DNA from: Carya illinoinensis
Taxonomy: Eukaryota > Streptophyta > Magnoliopsida > Fagales > Juglandaceae
Direction: 5' to 3'
Assembly: GCF_018687715.1 (NCBI RefSeq)
Contig: NC_056760.1
Coordinates: 10,032,001-10,096,000 of the forward strand
Length of the DNA: 64,000 nucleotides
Part shown: positions 47,180-59,021 of the stretch, piece by piece
How positions within the stretch are numbered: position 1 is the first letter of the stretch
Layout of the letters: every line of letters begins with the position of its first letter
The notes under the pieces: generated by a model
Told to the model about the DNA's origin: nothing
Database searches by the model: none
What the model saw: the letters and a program-made list of their open reading frames with translations, nothing else
Translations under genes and position numbers: made by a program

Positions 47180-49072
47180 CACTACAAGAAATCAGGTCAT
47201 TTGCAGCGCTTCAAATCGCTGCAAATAAGCATAAAATTGCTGCATATACTCATTTCCAGCGCTTTTAAATTCCTTGCACAGTCGCCGCTATAATTGTGTC
47301 TTTTTTGCCCAAAGCAGCGAAAAAAAAAATATCACTGTTTAAAATACTTTTAGCAAGTGAATTTTTTTCCTTGCTAATGCTAACAACATCGCTGCAACTA
47401 CCCGCAAGGCCATAAAGATATATTGCTGAGAAATCTTAATTACAGCATATTAAATCCTTGCAAATACTCAATAAACCGCTGCAATTGATGCCGCCTAATT
47501 ACAACGAATATATTCAAAATTGTTGCAAATACCTATTTGCAGCGTAATCTAGATGCTGAAAATACAACTGAAACCGCTGCAATTAGATAAAAAACTGTTG
47601 CTAATGTGCTTCTATTGTCTGAAAAATTGTTGCAAACGAGCAATTGCAGCATTACAAATCACTGAAATTACTCTGAAAAGCGCTGCAATTAATGTTATAA
47701 TAGCAACGATTTAAATAAAAATTGTTGGAAATACTTATTTGCAGCGTAATTTCGCTGCTGATAATACACCCAAAAGCCATGCAAATGGAAAACATGTCTG
47801 AAAAATCATTGTTAAAGTATAATTACAGCATTTAAAATCGCTGCAATTACTTTGAAAAGCGCTGTAATTAATTATATTTAGTTTTTTTTTTTGGCTGATC
47901 GTTATCTCGCTTGATGTATTTGTTATATATATATATATAACCATATTTTTCAAACTTAGTAAGAAATATAATGAACTATTTAGTAATATTCACATATTTA
48001 ATCATGATATTACCTAGCCCCCTTAATCAATGAACTTTTTCTTAATACCTTAAACTTCACTTAATTTATGTAACTTAATTGTTGTTAATTAACAACAATT
48101 AATTACAAAAACCTTTTCCTTGGCATCACCACAAATTTAAAATTTCCTACATGAACCATTCACACATAAACCTATATCCAATTCTATTCCATTGCTATAT
48201 AACACTTATAGTTTTGACAACACCCAATTTAGAAATATTATATATATAGAAAAATTCTTTCACTACTTTCATTATAGGAAAAAACCTTTTCATGAGGAAT
48301 ATAACAAATCAAACACATTCATTCATCTAAACTCAGTGGGAAATTCACATTAATGTGCAGTCATGGGCTATATACATTGGGGTGGACCAATTTGTACTTG
48401 CAAAACCTACAGTACTTACAAACTACCAAATATATAGATCCCATTTCTTGCTCCTAAACATTAATTGGAAATCTCCACATTCATCAACAATTGTTCAACT
48501 GTCCTGCTCTTCTATAGTTAGAATTAGTTCATGTCATCGATAACAATGTGCACCTGGGCATTGGGTAAAACAGCTTCAACACGTATGCATCAAGTGGGGG
48601 GGGGGGGGGATTCATTGTTCAGCATTTTGCAGCCTTTCAATCTCTCCAATCCATTCTGTCAATGACCATATAGATTTTCATTACGAAAACCGATTAATTT
48701 AACACATAAGAACATATCCATAATGACCAAGAAAATAATACTCAATTAGGCCTATAAATTTAATGTTCATTCATTATCGCCAATTGCCAAAATGGCAAAC
48801 ATAGGGTCTAAACCAAAAATCTAGGAATAGATTTACAGTCATTTAAGCAAAACACCCTTAAGCACGAAACTAGCACTTTTAAATTTGTTGCTTGTAAATA
48901 ATTACACTGTAAAGATGTTTGAGTCCAACACACACAATCGCTCTAGAAGGTTTTACTCAATTTATACAAACAGTATATATATATATATATATGCATCTGA
49001 AACTAATTATCTTACAAGCAATTACATGCAGTATTCACATACAACATGTATAGCTGTACATATTTAATATAA

Positions 49073-49292
49073 GAGAAATACTTTTTACAGTCGGGAAATG
49101 CAGTCGGCGTGCAGTCGTGGAGAAAAAAGTGAATTAATACGAGACCTACATGAAAAAAAAATTATTTTTATAACTTTTTTTTATTCATGTAGGTTCTCCT
49201 GAATATAAAATAATTTTTTTATATTTTTTTTATTCATTCCGTACAGCCGACTGCACGCCAACTACATTTGCCGACTGTATCTAGCAAAGCCC
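49073..49292. mobile_element. Mutator-like MITE nested in the CACTA element
   Basis: 220 bp with inverted terminal repeats sharing TACAGTCGG, AAATG and GGCGTGCAGTCG. The 9-bp direct repeat TTAATATAA flanks it exactly (49064-49072 and 49293-49301). A 9-bp duplication fits Mutator-like elements. It has no coding capacity. Confidence 0.75.
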
Positions 49293-49689
49293 TTAATATA
49301 AAGTTCAATGTTGATGATCTTCAGAAGTGATTTCTAGATTAGGAATGTTTATTACATCACTGCTGAACCCAAAAATTAGGCCTGAATACATCAAAGCTTA
49401 TATTATAAGTTACGCATGTACTCTGGAAATATTCCTTGTGCTATGGTTCTAATCTACTGCAAATTGCCTCAAACATAAAAAATCTTAACTCATCCTGACT
49501 CTAACATAAATATCCAAAAAACAAAATATCTATGAGATAGGATAATACCTTATCAATGTATGACCACATATCAGAACTTGTATTCATACTTTAGTCTACC
49601 TGCATAATTATGCAAATGATCAACCACTATTGAAATTGATTTACTTTTAAGAGCATCCACAGAAAGTATAACTAAAAGTTCTAACATGG

Positions 49690-50500
49690 CTGTATGGCAG
49701 CTCTAACATATTCATTTCAGCAGTACACAACCCAGAAAAAGTTTGGATTCAAGGCACATATTGAGGTTACAAGTTACCCACCATATATTTTTACCCAACA
49801 CAAGAGGCAGAAAAAATCTGGGTGTTTTTTGGGCTAATATAATATGAAAAGAAACATATGGTCCTGCATCTAATTAGAAATTGTCTCCATCAAAATATGC
49901 ATACTAAATTCTCCATTTTAGTAACCTCGGTTGGTCTTTTTCTGTGTGCGTTTATAACAGAAAATATACATTTAAAGCCATTAAATTATGTCTGGGAAAA
50001 CAGAACCAATTTGGCCACTAGTTATATATTCTGTTATATCAGTTTGCTAAGAACCCAAAATGACAGCTGCCTCTAAAAACATCCACAGAAGTGTGTCTGT
50101 AGAGTTTTATCAAATTTTTCAAAAAAGTTTGATAAATAATCTCAAGTCATACAACTTGCTAATATGGACTTGTAATTACATATATTGACAACTATTAACA
50201 ACAAAGTGCATAAAAACAACTGCCTTACAAACATTTTCCAACATGCACACCTGTAATCATCACCCACAGACAACTCTAACATATGCATTTGAGCTGTACA
50301 TAACCCAGAAAAATGGCCTCCAAGGCAGCATATTAAGTCTACAAGTTAAACAACATTTATTTTTCTCAACACAAGAGGCAAGAAAAACTCACCATTTATT
50401 TTTAGGTTAATATAATATGAACCAGAAACATGCAGAGATTTATCTAATTAGAATCTTGTCTCCAACAAAATATGCATACTAAATTCTCTAATGCTCGGTA
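49690..50500. repeat. Internal duplication inside the CACTA element
   Basis: Two diverged copies, about 49690-49920 and 50270-50495, share the same order of landmarks: TCTAACATAT..., ACAACCCAG or ATAACCCAG, AACACAAGAGGCA, TAATATAATATGAA and AAAATATGCATACTAAATTC. The offset is about 575 bp. Confidence 0.65.
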
Positions 50501-51492
50501 AACTCAGCTTCAGCAAAGGTGGAAGGAGAACATGCACAACTTCCAGCTAACCTTCAATGATGGCTAATAATAGTCCAACACTCTGTTAAAAAAAGGAAGC
50601 CTATTTCAGCCAGTGAAATGTTTTTTCTTCAGGAAATCTCTAACTCATACAAAAAGTGTATAAACGGCATGTTGAGCAATGTTTATTCCTCCAAAGCATC
50701 ATACCATAAGCAATGAAAAGAGAGATATTAACATTATATGCAGTCCCTCAAGTTGTAGTCTAAAATTGACCAAACAATTCAGTTTGGGAAGCTAGCTTTT
50801 CTGAAAAATCTCCACAAAACACTTTCATATGTAACATAGAGGAATTAAAATGGTAGTTAAATTTCCCTGTTAATGCGATTTCAGCTAATATTCTTTTAGG
50901 TCATCTTGTGTTGGAAATCATATGCGGTTACATGCCACTGCACAAAACATAGCCACAACTGTGTAGTGCATTAAAATGCCACTGCACTAAAAAAGAACCA
51001 CACAACAGTACAAGCTTGAAGTGCAAGCAGAAACAAAGGCTTTGTAGGATAGAGGAAAACACAAGCTGAAGGCCACTATATTCATCCTAAGTATATTTTC
51101 ATTATAAGTTTTAGTAAATTGAATTTTAAAGACCTGATTTAAAAACATGTACAGAACTTGGAAGGCATGAACCTTTTTCTAAAAACACCACAGAGACCAT
51201 CAGACAGATATTTGAGTAAAAATGAATGGGTGGAAGCTCTTCTAATATTCTAATGAGATGAAATAACTAATGTAGTCAAATTAAAATTCATTATTCGACC
51301 CTGAATGTGGCAGCTTCTTACTGCATGGGAGTTTTAAGTGATTTGACTCATTAATAAAATACTACATGTTTTGTTTTCCTGGCAAAACAACCCATTCATT
51401 AGGATAAAAAAACTGTTTTTGAGTTTGAGTCCTCACAAGCATGTGATATCAATTCAAATTAACAGGCACGAAAAGGGATTAGATCGGGGGAG

Positions 51493-51496
<4 letters not shown>

Positions 51497-51588
<92 letters not shown>
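51497..51588. repeat. Long GA microsatellite in the CACTA interior
   Basis: About 46 uninterrupted GA units, the longest simple repeat in the window. Long open frames through it (RERERE or SLSLSL) are artefacts. Confidence 0.95.
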
Positions 51589-51590
<2 letters not shown>

Positions 51591-53766
51591 CTTGGTGACT
51601 TGCATAAATACCTTATGATACATGCCAAATAGAGAGCATAGCACAAGAAGATATAAAACAACATTGACTCCAAGAAATCAAGAAATATATTTAGATGTAA
51701 ATTCCACTCTTAATCTACATCCAGACAATAAATTATTAATCTGAAACAAATTAAAAAAATTAAAGGAAACTCCTCATGGACAGCGTGGTTCTTAATAGAA
51801 TAAAACTATTCAGCAGTTTGGTTGTTTCTGGGTATTCATTGCGATATATATGGTGGATATGTTACTGTATGTACTTGTACTAGGTGTGCAGTTTGATCTT
51901 AGAAAACGAGGCTCCAGTCTTAGGTTTGTGATTTATCATGTGGCCATGGACCATATCCATAATTCATGTAAAGTGTTGCACCAATTTTATATGATATGTT
52001 TGGATTCAAGGAATTTTAAAACATTAGGAATAATTTCAGATCAATATGTACTTAATTATGATCGATTTCATACCCAACCTGTTTTACTAGCTACACATGA
52101 ATACACAATTAAACACCATATTGCTTATATTCCAACAAAGTGCATAAAGAAGAGAGATTATAACATACGGTCAGTTAATATATGTAGGTGCATTGAAAAT
52201 CAGAGAGATTATATATTGCTAATTGAGACAAAAAGTGCTATGCTAGGGGAATTGAGGAGACAAGGCAACAAAGCTCTAAAATAATTTAGAAAGGATGGTC
52301 TAGGGAAAATTCTTCTGCAAATTACTGCTTGGTATTAAGTCTGATGTTCCCTTAGCATAAGGCCCTAGTGATATAGGTTGTCTAACTGAAAAATATAATG
52401 CATGATATTGGATGGATGCAGAAAAAGTTAAGTAGTCATGTAGCATATTGGTGCATTTCAGCAGTACAAAAGTTACCTTGTGCTAGAGTTGGAATACTAG
52501 CAAAACTTGTGGGAGATAAGAAAATGTTAGATGAAAATGTTTTCAAGCTTTCAATGGTCTAACTCTCCAAGGCATGTTGTGCTCATGGACTTGTAGTGCA
52601 TATAGCATAAAACAATGAGAGTTACTACTAATGATAGCCTCATCTATCAATAGCATGTGTACACTAAGTAATTGTATGGCATGTACACATCCCACACAAT
52701 TACTTAAATTAATGAGCTTTGCACAGAAACAGTCATGTGTAATATAAACGAAATTAAAAACTAAAGATGAATCTAAACTAAAGCCCAAAGGCTTCAACCA
52801 AGTGCATAATAATTGCACAAGTGTGTCTGATGAAATCAAGCCATGGAGGTGTTAATAAATACTAATTTTCCTGAGGAGCTTACTCAGTATTTGAGTTCAG
52901 TTGGTGCTTCTGATATCACCTCTTGAGGTTGAGCTCGAGGGATGAGATAAAGGAAGAGAAAATCCAAAATAAGAGGCTGAAATGTTAAGACTACTAAATA
53001 TACAATCTACTGATATATTGCTGAATAATTTCCTCTGCTATAAATTCTGAAATTATTTTCTGTCATGGCAGTCTATTTGGGATCAATTAGCTATATATAG
53101 AACATGTTTAATCATGAGCATATGAGTAAAGTTAAATGGTGGAATCTTGTGTAACAAAGTTAATATCTTATAGTAGGTCCCCCTTCTAAAAATTGATCAT
53201 CATGTAAAAGCTATATTTACGGTGTGTTCCCAAGTCATTCTAAACTTACTATCTGGCATCCTTTTCCTTGTTTTTCAAAAATAAAAAAATAAAGTACTAA
53301 ATTACTGCAGGAGACAACTTTATAGAAATGAAACATAGACTAACAGAAATTATGTAGCTTAACTATTGCATAACCAACACATGACCCCATATAATCATAT
53401 ACACAAGACAACCTATAGAATATAAAATTCCTATTCAAACATATTTCATGGACCCATCAAGTTGGCCACTAGCCTGAAAGGAGCAATACAACTCCTTTTG
53501 AGGTAAAAATTAAGAGGACTCAGTAGAAAGGAAAGAGAGGAGTTGTAATTAATGTTCCTCTCAGATCTAGCTACTTAGAGTTGGTTTTGTTCACAAATTT
53601 TAAGGTCATTTGGTATTCCTAATGTCACATATTGAGGTTGAGTTAAAGAGATAAGATAAATGCAAACTAAGGGGATAGAACAAAATCGTTGTCAAAGCTA
53701 AAGTCAAGTCAAACTTTCTGCCCTAGCTTGACAAGCCAATAAGTTAGTTGTATACCTGTTTTAAAC

Positions 53767-53804
53767 CCCCCCCCCCCCCCCCCCCCCCCCCTCCCTCCCT
53801 CCTT
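53767..53804. repeat. Poly-C tract followed by CCCT repeats
   Basis: About 25 C residues then CTCCCTCCCTCC, inside the CACTA element. Confidence 0.9.
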
Positions 53805-56497
53805 CAACTATAATCCCAACTACACTTTAATGAACTAGTGTTTAGAAAAATTAGGAATAAGCATGATTTTTGTGGGTAGACATAGCAAAAATAGAGGAAG
53901 AGATAGTTCTTGATAAACCAAGGATTTCTATTGAAATCCTTAGTTGGTTACTTAGTTATTAGCTTGAGTAGAATGTTTGTAACATAAGAACCCCACTGTA
54001 GCTTGGATTCAGCTTCAGTGGCTTGGAAATTTAAACATCCACAGAAAATCCTAGCATGCAGTTTACAACTTGCAACTAGAACATATCATCAATAAATAAC
54101 AGCAAATAATAACACAACCATATATTTGTAACTAAAACAGTCTCTCTTGCTGCAGCTAACATGTACATAATGGCTATATATAACATAAAAGTATATAATT
54201 AGAACCTAATTTTATACAGACAATTACAAAACTACAATATTGTCAAAACACATCATAATGGCTATATATAACATGTACAAGGTCATAATCACAAACAAGT
54301 AGATTGAGCTCATACCATACCCTCGATATATTCATGTTAGGGAGGTGGGCATGTGCATCACGATCTTCCAAAGATAGTGATGACTTAAATGACGTAAATG
54401 GAAGAAATCTCAAGCCAGTTTACAGGGTCTTTATAAAGTATAACGGCTCAATGAAGAAAAATCAGATATCCAATAAACTTATAAAAGAATTAGTAAGTTG
54501 AATTTGGCAATCCAATACACACAACTGATTCTGCAATCCAAACACAAGAGGCAAATACACAACCATTATACCTCAAACAGACACACATGAACATCAGTTT
54601 CATATCATGTTGCAGCTCAATACACAAGAAATAGGAGCTACTCGTAAAGGGGTTTCATAAATTCACAAGAAATAGGAGATACCTGGAGCCTTGTTTGATC
54701 ATTCTGGAAAACAGAGGACTAGGCACTGGACGGGAAATGGAGGCACGGAATCGTCTACTCCAGGGAAGGTGGAAACATACCCATTCATCACCACAAACGG
54801 TGACCACAACCAAATCAAATGGAAGGACGTCTGAACACTAGGGTTTACGATTGGGAGATCAAAATCATCTTTGAAAAATCTGAACCAAAAAAGGGCTAAT
54901 ATAGAACGAAACCCGAATGTGAGAAACTGGAAAGTGGCTAGAGGATAAATCGCTGAACCCACTCGAGAACGCAAGGGAAATTTCTTTTCGTTTGGGTGGA
55001 TTGAGCTACGATGAAGCTTGGTGGGAACGGTGCGAAGTACAGCAAAAAGTTAAACTCGGTTGGTGTGAGCAAACGCGAGGGGAAAAAAAGTTGGGGGGAA
55101 TTAAAAGTGAAATAGGGTGTTTGGCGCGGCCATGACCTATAGTAGCGAACAATACAGCGCTGCAAAAACATTTCAAATACTTGGACAGCAAAAATCGTTG
55201 CAATAACACTAAAAACTGTTGCAATTTTCGACAATAAACTTGTATTTTTTTTACAGCAATAATTTTCGTTGCAATAAAGATGAAATCGCTGCAAATAGTC
55301 ATTTTTAAAAATTACTGTTCAAAAAGTCTGCAGCGTATCAAAATCGCTGCTTTTAATATACTATTACAGCGATTTTATTTGCAACAAATTTAAAATCGCT
55401 GGAAAAGGCCCTAAATCTTGTAGTGATTGAAGTTTCTCAAAATTGCACAAGTTCAAACAACATGTATGAAACTTAACATCATGCAATGCTATCAAAATTT
55501 ATCGATCCACCTAGACATCCCGTGTACGTACATGATCATGACAAGATTAAGCTCTTCTCTTCTCTTTTCACTTCTCCATATCATGCATGGGCTGTATACA
55601 TATATCTAGCGCTAGCTCATGTCTTCCATCCAGTACTGTCTGCAATATTAATGCAGCAGCGTGCTCAATGGGTTAATTAGCTTACGTATATAACTGATAT
55701 AATAAGAATATTACGTACACACACACACACACATGTTTGCATGCATTAAAGTAAAACATTAATTTTGCTGTGTTTGATAAGAAGAATAATAGAAATATAT
55801 ATAATAATTAAACTGCGATATTGCTGGCGTACTGTTTGACTAATTGGATTATTGAAATCTTTTTAGCTCAAAAATTTCTACTTATAAGTAATTTATAAAA
55901 CTCTAATAATAGATGATGCTAATCTATACAACACATACAAAAAGCCTCCCACGTATATATATATATATATATAAATATCTCAGATCAGTGGACTAGCTAG
56001 TGACGGTTTATTTAATTAGAATATATCATCTAATTATAAGTACGTATATTAGTTTGATTAATAAACTCTCTGTTCTCCTCTTAACCATGGTTTTAGCCAA
56101 CAGAAATTAATTAACACGTAAAGCTATATTTATTAAATATATATGGTATACCTAAATAGTAATATAATATGATGTAATATGATTCATCATGCACGCAACT
56201 CCTAAACCTAAAACGGTAACGTCGTACTATACGTGCGTCATCTTGTCTTTCTCTTCAAATATATAAATGTTGATGATAATATTATATATATTTAGTACTA
56301 ATGATATCATCGCCTTTTCTCTTGATAATTTAAAAAAAAAAAAAACAGACAATAGAAATAAATTAATCTACTACGTACCGATCATCTCTCGTGTCAAAAC
56401 CAAGTTTTGGTGGAGATATGCTGCGTCATTCTAGTAAAAAGTAATTATGATGTTACACCTTAATTATATATATGACTAGGCATATAATGCTTGACAA

Positions 56498-56625
56498 TTG
56501 CCAAGGCCAGGTGGACCTTGGCTTTGTGATATATATGCAAGTGGAGAGGCACACCCAATATTATTGTGGGTGCCTCTCCATTTAATTATTTGTACCGGCA
56601 GTCATGTACAAATAATTAACATGCC
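56498..56625. other. Three consecutive short hairpins
   Basis: Stem 1 is GCCAAGG paired with CCTTGGC. Stem 2 is TGGAGAGGCACACCCA paired with TGGGTGCCTCTCCA, with a 2-nt bulge and a short AT-rich loop. Stem 3 is TTAATTATTTGTAC paired with GTACAAATAATTAA, a perfect 14-bp stem with a 10-nt loop. All lie within 130 bp. No known microRNA was recognised in them. Confidence 0.6.
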
Positions 56626-57724
56626 GTGCCTTTTAATAGAATTGATCATGATCATGAGAGCAAGCGTGATCTATAATTGTCTTGACTGAATTGTCGACAA
56701 GGGTACATGCAAGAGGGCCGATGCAACCTCCCACTTGGATGTATAGGTGCTTGGATATATATAGGGGAGGCCTCTCTTGTGCCACCAGTGCAACAATTAG
56801 GTCAAAAAATTGTCTGCAAAACCAGATCTGCTCCGTTTATGTGGGCTAAAGTCACTAGAGAGAACTGAACATCTCAATATTGTATGGGAATAATGTCTAT
56901 TATGATTTGTCCAGCCTCGAAAAAAACGTAGAACTCATTAAAAAATTTAATTTTTCTTTTAGAATGGATCTCACTTCATGTTCTAATTAACCTACGTTTA
57001 TATCTATTCGTGACCCGAAAAACTATATGGTTAGGAGACGGCCAAAATGTGTCTCCAAGATTAAATAATAGTCTAGGAATGCTTTTATCTATAAAAATAA
57101 ACCTCCCTTTGCCGTCGGTGAGTTGAATCTTAGGGAAAGCCACTGCCCATGCAATTGCTTGATGGCCGCCATGCATCGGGTTGCCTCTGTCCCCCTCACT
57201 TTCTTAGGACAATTGATCATCGATCAGTTTCTCTTAGTTTGTCGTTTATATTATAAACAATTAGATCTATATAATATCATTCATGCCGGTGGAAATTTGT
57301 CTCTAATAATTAGATCTATATAATATATATAATATTCTATAGAGGGAAGCGTGATCACCCCTTTGACTCTGGAGCTCACCAGTACAGCAGTGACCAGCCC
57401 AACAAATTAGAAAGAAAATGCCGTCTGGTTTATTATTAATAAACAATGTGCATTAGTTTACTTAGACTTGCACTATTATTTATAGATTCCAGGCACAAGT
57501 AGTACTACTACTGCTGATCTATAATGCAATTAATAAACTCTCAAGTGGAAACTACTGGACTAGACTTTAATAATGTCATAATTTAAACATTAAGTTGTAT
57601 TTAATTAAGTCACAATTATTATGGTCAATAGGCTATTTAATAATCTATAATAATTCAGCTAGCGTAATCAACCACATGCATATATACATATATATAATAT
57701 TAGTTTACAAACTAGCAAAAAAAT

Positions 57725-58060
57725 TCATGAGCTCAACTCATGATTTCATAAAATTGGTTCGACAAAAGAGGGTTGCTCATTTGTTATAAATATGTCTAAA
57801 ACCTTGTCTATAAGCAATGTGAGATTATTCTTTAACACCTTTCCTCACGTGCACGTCAGTATTTTTACTAGTCTTTATCGCGGAGTAAGCATATTGTAAG
57901 CCTCCATTCATCTTGTGACAAGCTCTAATTATACTATGAAGAAATTTATGAACCTAACTCATCTCATAAAACTGGTTTGAAAAGAGATGATTACTCATTT
58001 CTTATAAATATGTTCAAGACCTTATCTATAAACAATATGAGATTATTCCTCAACAAGTAG
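57725..58060. repeat. Diverged direct repeats
   Basis: Two copies of about 100 bp (57725-57838 and 57950-58055) share ATGA...CTCAACTCATG or AACCTAACTCATC, ATTTCATAAAA or ATCTCATAAAA, then TTATAAATATGT, CCTTGTCTATAA or CCTTATCTATAA, and TGAGATTATTC. They resemble decayed flanks of a plant retroelement. The class is not determined. Confidence 0.5.
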
Positions 58061-58583
58061 TACTACTCTTGAATTAATATACGCATACTGCTTCGTTATA
58101 TTTTTAATTTCCTAGTATCCTAAATCATGAGTGTGACTATTACGTAGTACGTACTACTCTCTCATTATCTTGATCTATATATGAGTAATGAGATACATGC
58201 GTTTAATCTTTTCTACAAATTATGCAAAATTCAAAATTCAAATTAGATGAGAAAGTACGCAAAGTTAAAATAAATTAATATTGAATTTTATGAATTGGCA
58301 CAATCGTATTAATTAGTTGGTCATAAAATGAATCGCAAAAACTTACGTCCATATATATATATATATATCATTATTATTTTATTTTACGTGGATAATGAAC
58401 GTTTTTTTATTTCTAAAGGACATCGATCAGAGATGCTGAAGGTTAATTTGATTAATTTAAATCATGACGCAAGGCCAGCTAGGTAGAAGAACAATATTGG
58501 AGCACATGCATGAATGCATTTGCCCCAGCTTCATCACCATATATGACCTCCTCTAGGACCCCCACGCTGCATCACAAACTCCT

Positions 58584-58590
58584 TATATAT
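58584..58590 (+). promoter_or_regulatory. TATA box of the small basic-protein gene
   Basis: TATATAT within CTCCTTATATATCCTC, about 95 bp before the ATG at 58686. This is compatible with a leader of roughly 65 nt. The leader is pyrimidine-rich and contains CTAGCTAGCTA. Confidence 0.5.
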
Positions 58591-58685
58591 CCTCTACAAA
58601 TATACATTTCAATAACATTTCAGCCTACACCACATCCATCTTTACTCCCTCTCGCTAGCTAGCTACTCTCAAGCAAGCTGTCCCG

Positions 58686-59021
58686 ATGGAAAAGGCTCTT
58701 CTGAGGGGACAATTATACGCTTACTCAAAGCTCGATCATGAAGACCCAGAAGAGAAAAAACATCGGCAAGCACAGTTCTTGATCCATAAAGTACTTTTCC
58801 AGGCGGATAATCTAAGAAGACAATCGTTTTTGAGAATCAGGATATGCAAGCTGAAGGTTAAGATTGGGAAGAGACTAAAGAAGCTGAGAAAGAGCGTGTT
58901 GTTGGGAATATCTGCCGCTAGAGTTGGTGTTTACAAACGGGTAATCATTCATATGAAAGCATGGAAGCGGCTGTTTCACCGTGGGCAGACCATTGTTAGC
59001 CTGCCTTCTGTGTTCGCTTGA
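58686..59021 (+). CDS. Small Lys/Arg-rich protein of unknown function
   Basis: An intact single-exon frame of 111 codons from ATGGAAAAGGC (good plant start context) to TGA. The protein is strongly basic, with clusters such as LKVKIGKRLKKLRKS followed by a more hydrophobic VLLGISAARVGVYKRVI, and ends WKRLFHRGQTIVSLPSVFA. There is no signal peptide or known domain. A TATA box and CT-rich leader precede it, which supports a real gene. It resembles short uncharacterised eudicot proteins but I cannot name a family. A KIGKRLKKLRK amphipathic stretch could bind nucleic acid, membrane or calmodulin; that is conjecture. Confidence 0.65.
   Translation: MEKALLRGQLYAYSKLDHEDPEEKKHRQAQFLIHKVLFQADNLRRQSFLRIRICKLKVKIGKRLKKLRKSVLLGISAARVGVYKRVIIHMKAWKRLFHRGQTIVSLPSVFA

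Larger units (their letters stand above)
47180..55425. mobile_element. CACTA (En/Spm) transposon, 8.2 kb
   Basis: The left end is CACTACAAGAAATCAGG and the right end is CTAAATCTTGTAGTG, which reads CACTACAAGATTTAG from the outside. ATT lies directly outside both ends, the 3-bp target duplication expected for CACTA. Subterminal arrays of short CGCTGCAAAT-type motifs in both orientations fill 47200-47880 and 55140-55415. The interior (47900-55100) has only short open frames and no recognisable TNPD- or TNPA-type protein. A leader/exon-like segment on the minus strand at 54700-55110 may be the 5' end of a degraded transposase gene. Confidence 0.85.
55426..58685. other. AT-rich intergenic region with hairpins and repeats
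   Basis: No coding gene recognised. It contains (CA)n near 55718-55732 and (TA)n runs (about 55950 and 58352). A cluster of perfect hairpins lies at 56498-56620 and a pair of diverged direct repeats at 57725-58060. The last 100 bp are the promoter of the small gene at 58686. Confidence 0.45.

Noticed and set aside
47200..47880. Regularly spaced short CGCTGCAAAT-type repeats, which could suggest a CRISPR-like array.
   Set aside because: They are in both orientations, irregularly spaced, next to a CACTA terminus and mirrored at the other end, i.e. subterminal transposase-binding repeats.
51371..51673. Frames coding long RE or SL repeats.
   Set aside because: Pure translation of the GA microsatellite.
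51850..52284. 144-codon open frame inside the CACTA element.
   Set aside because: It shows no similarity I can recognise to transposases or host proteins. The composition fits random AT-rich sequence.
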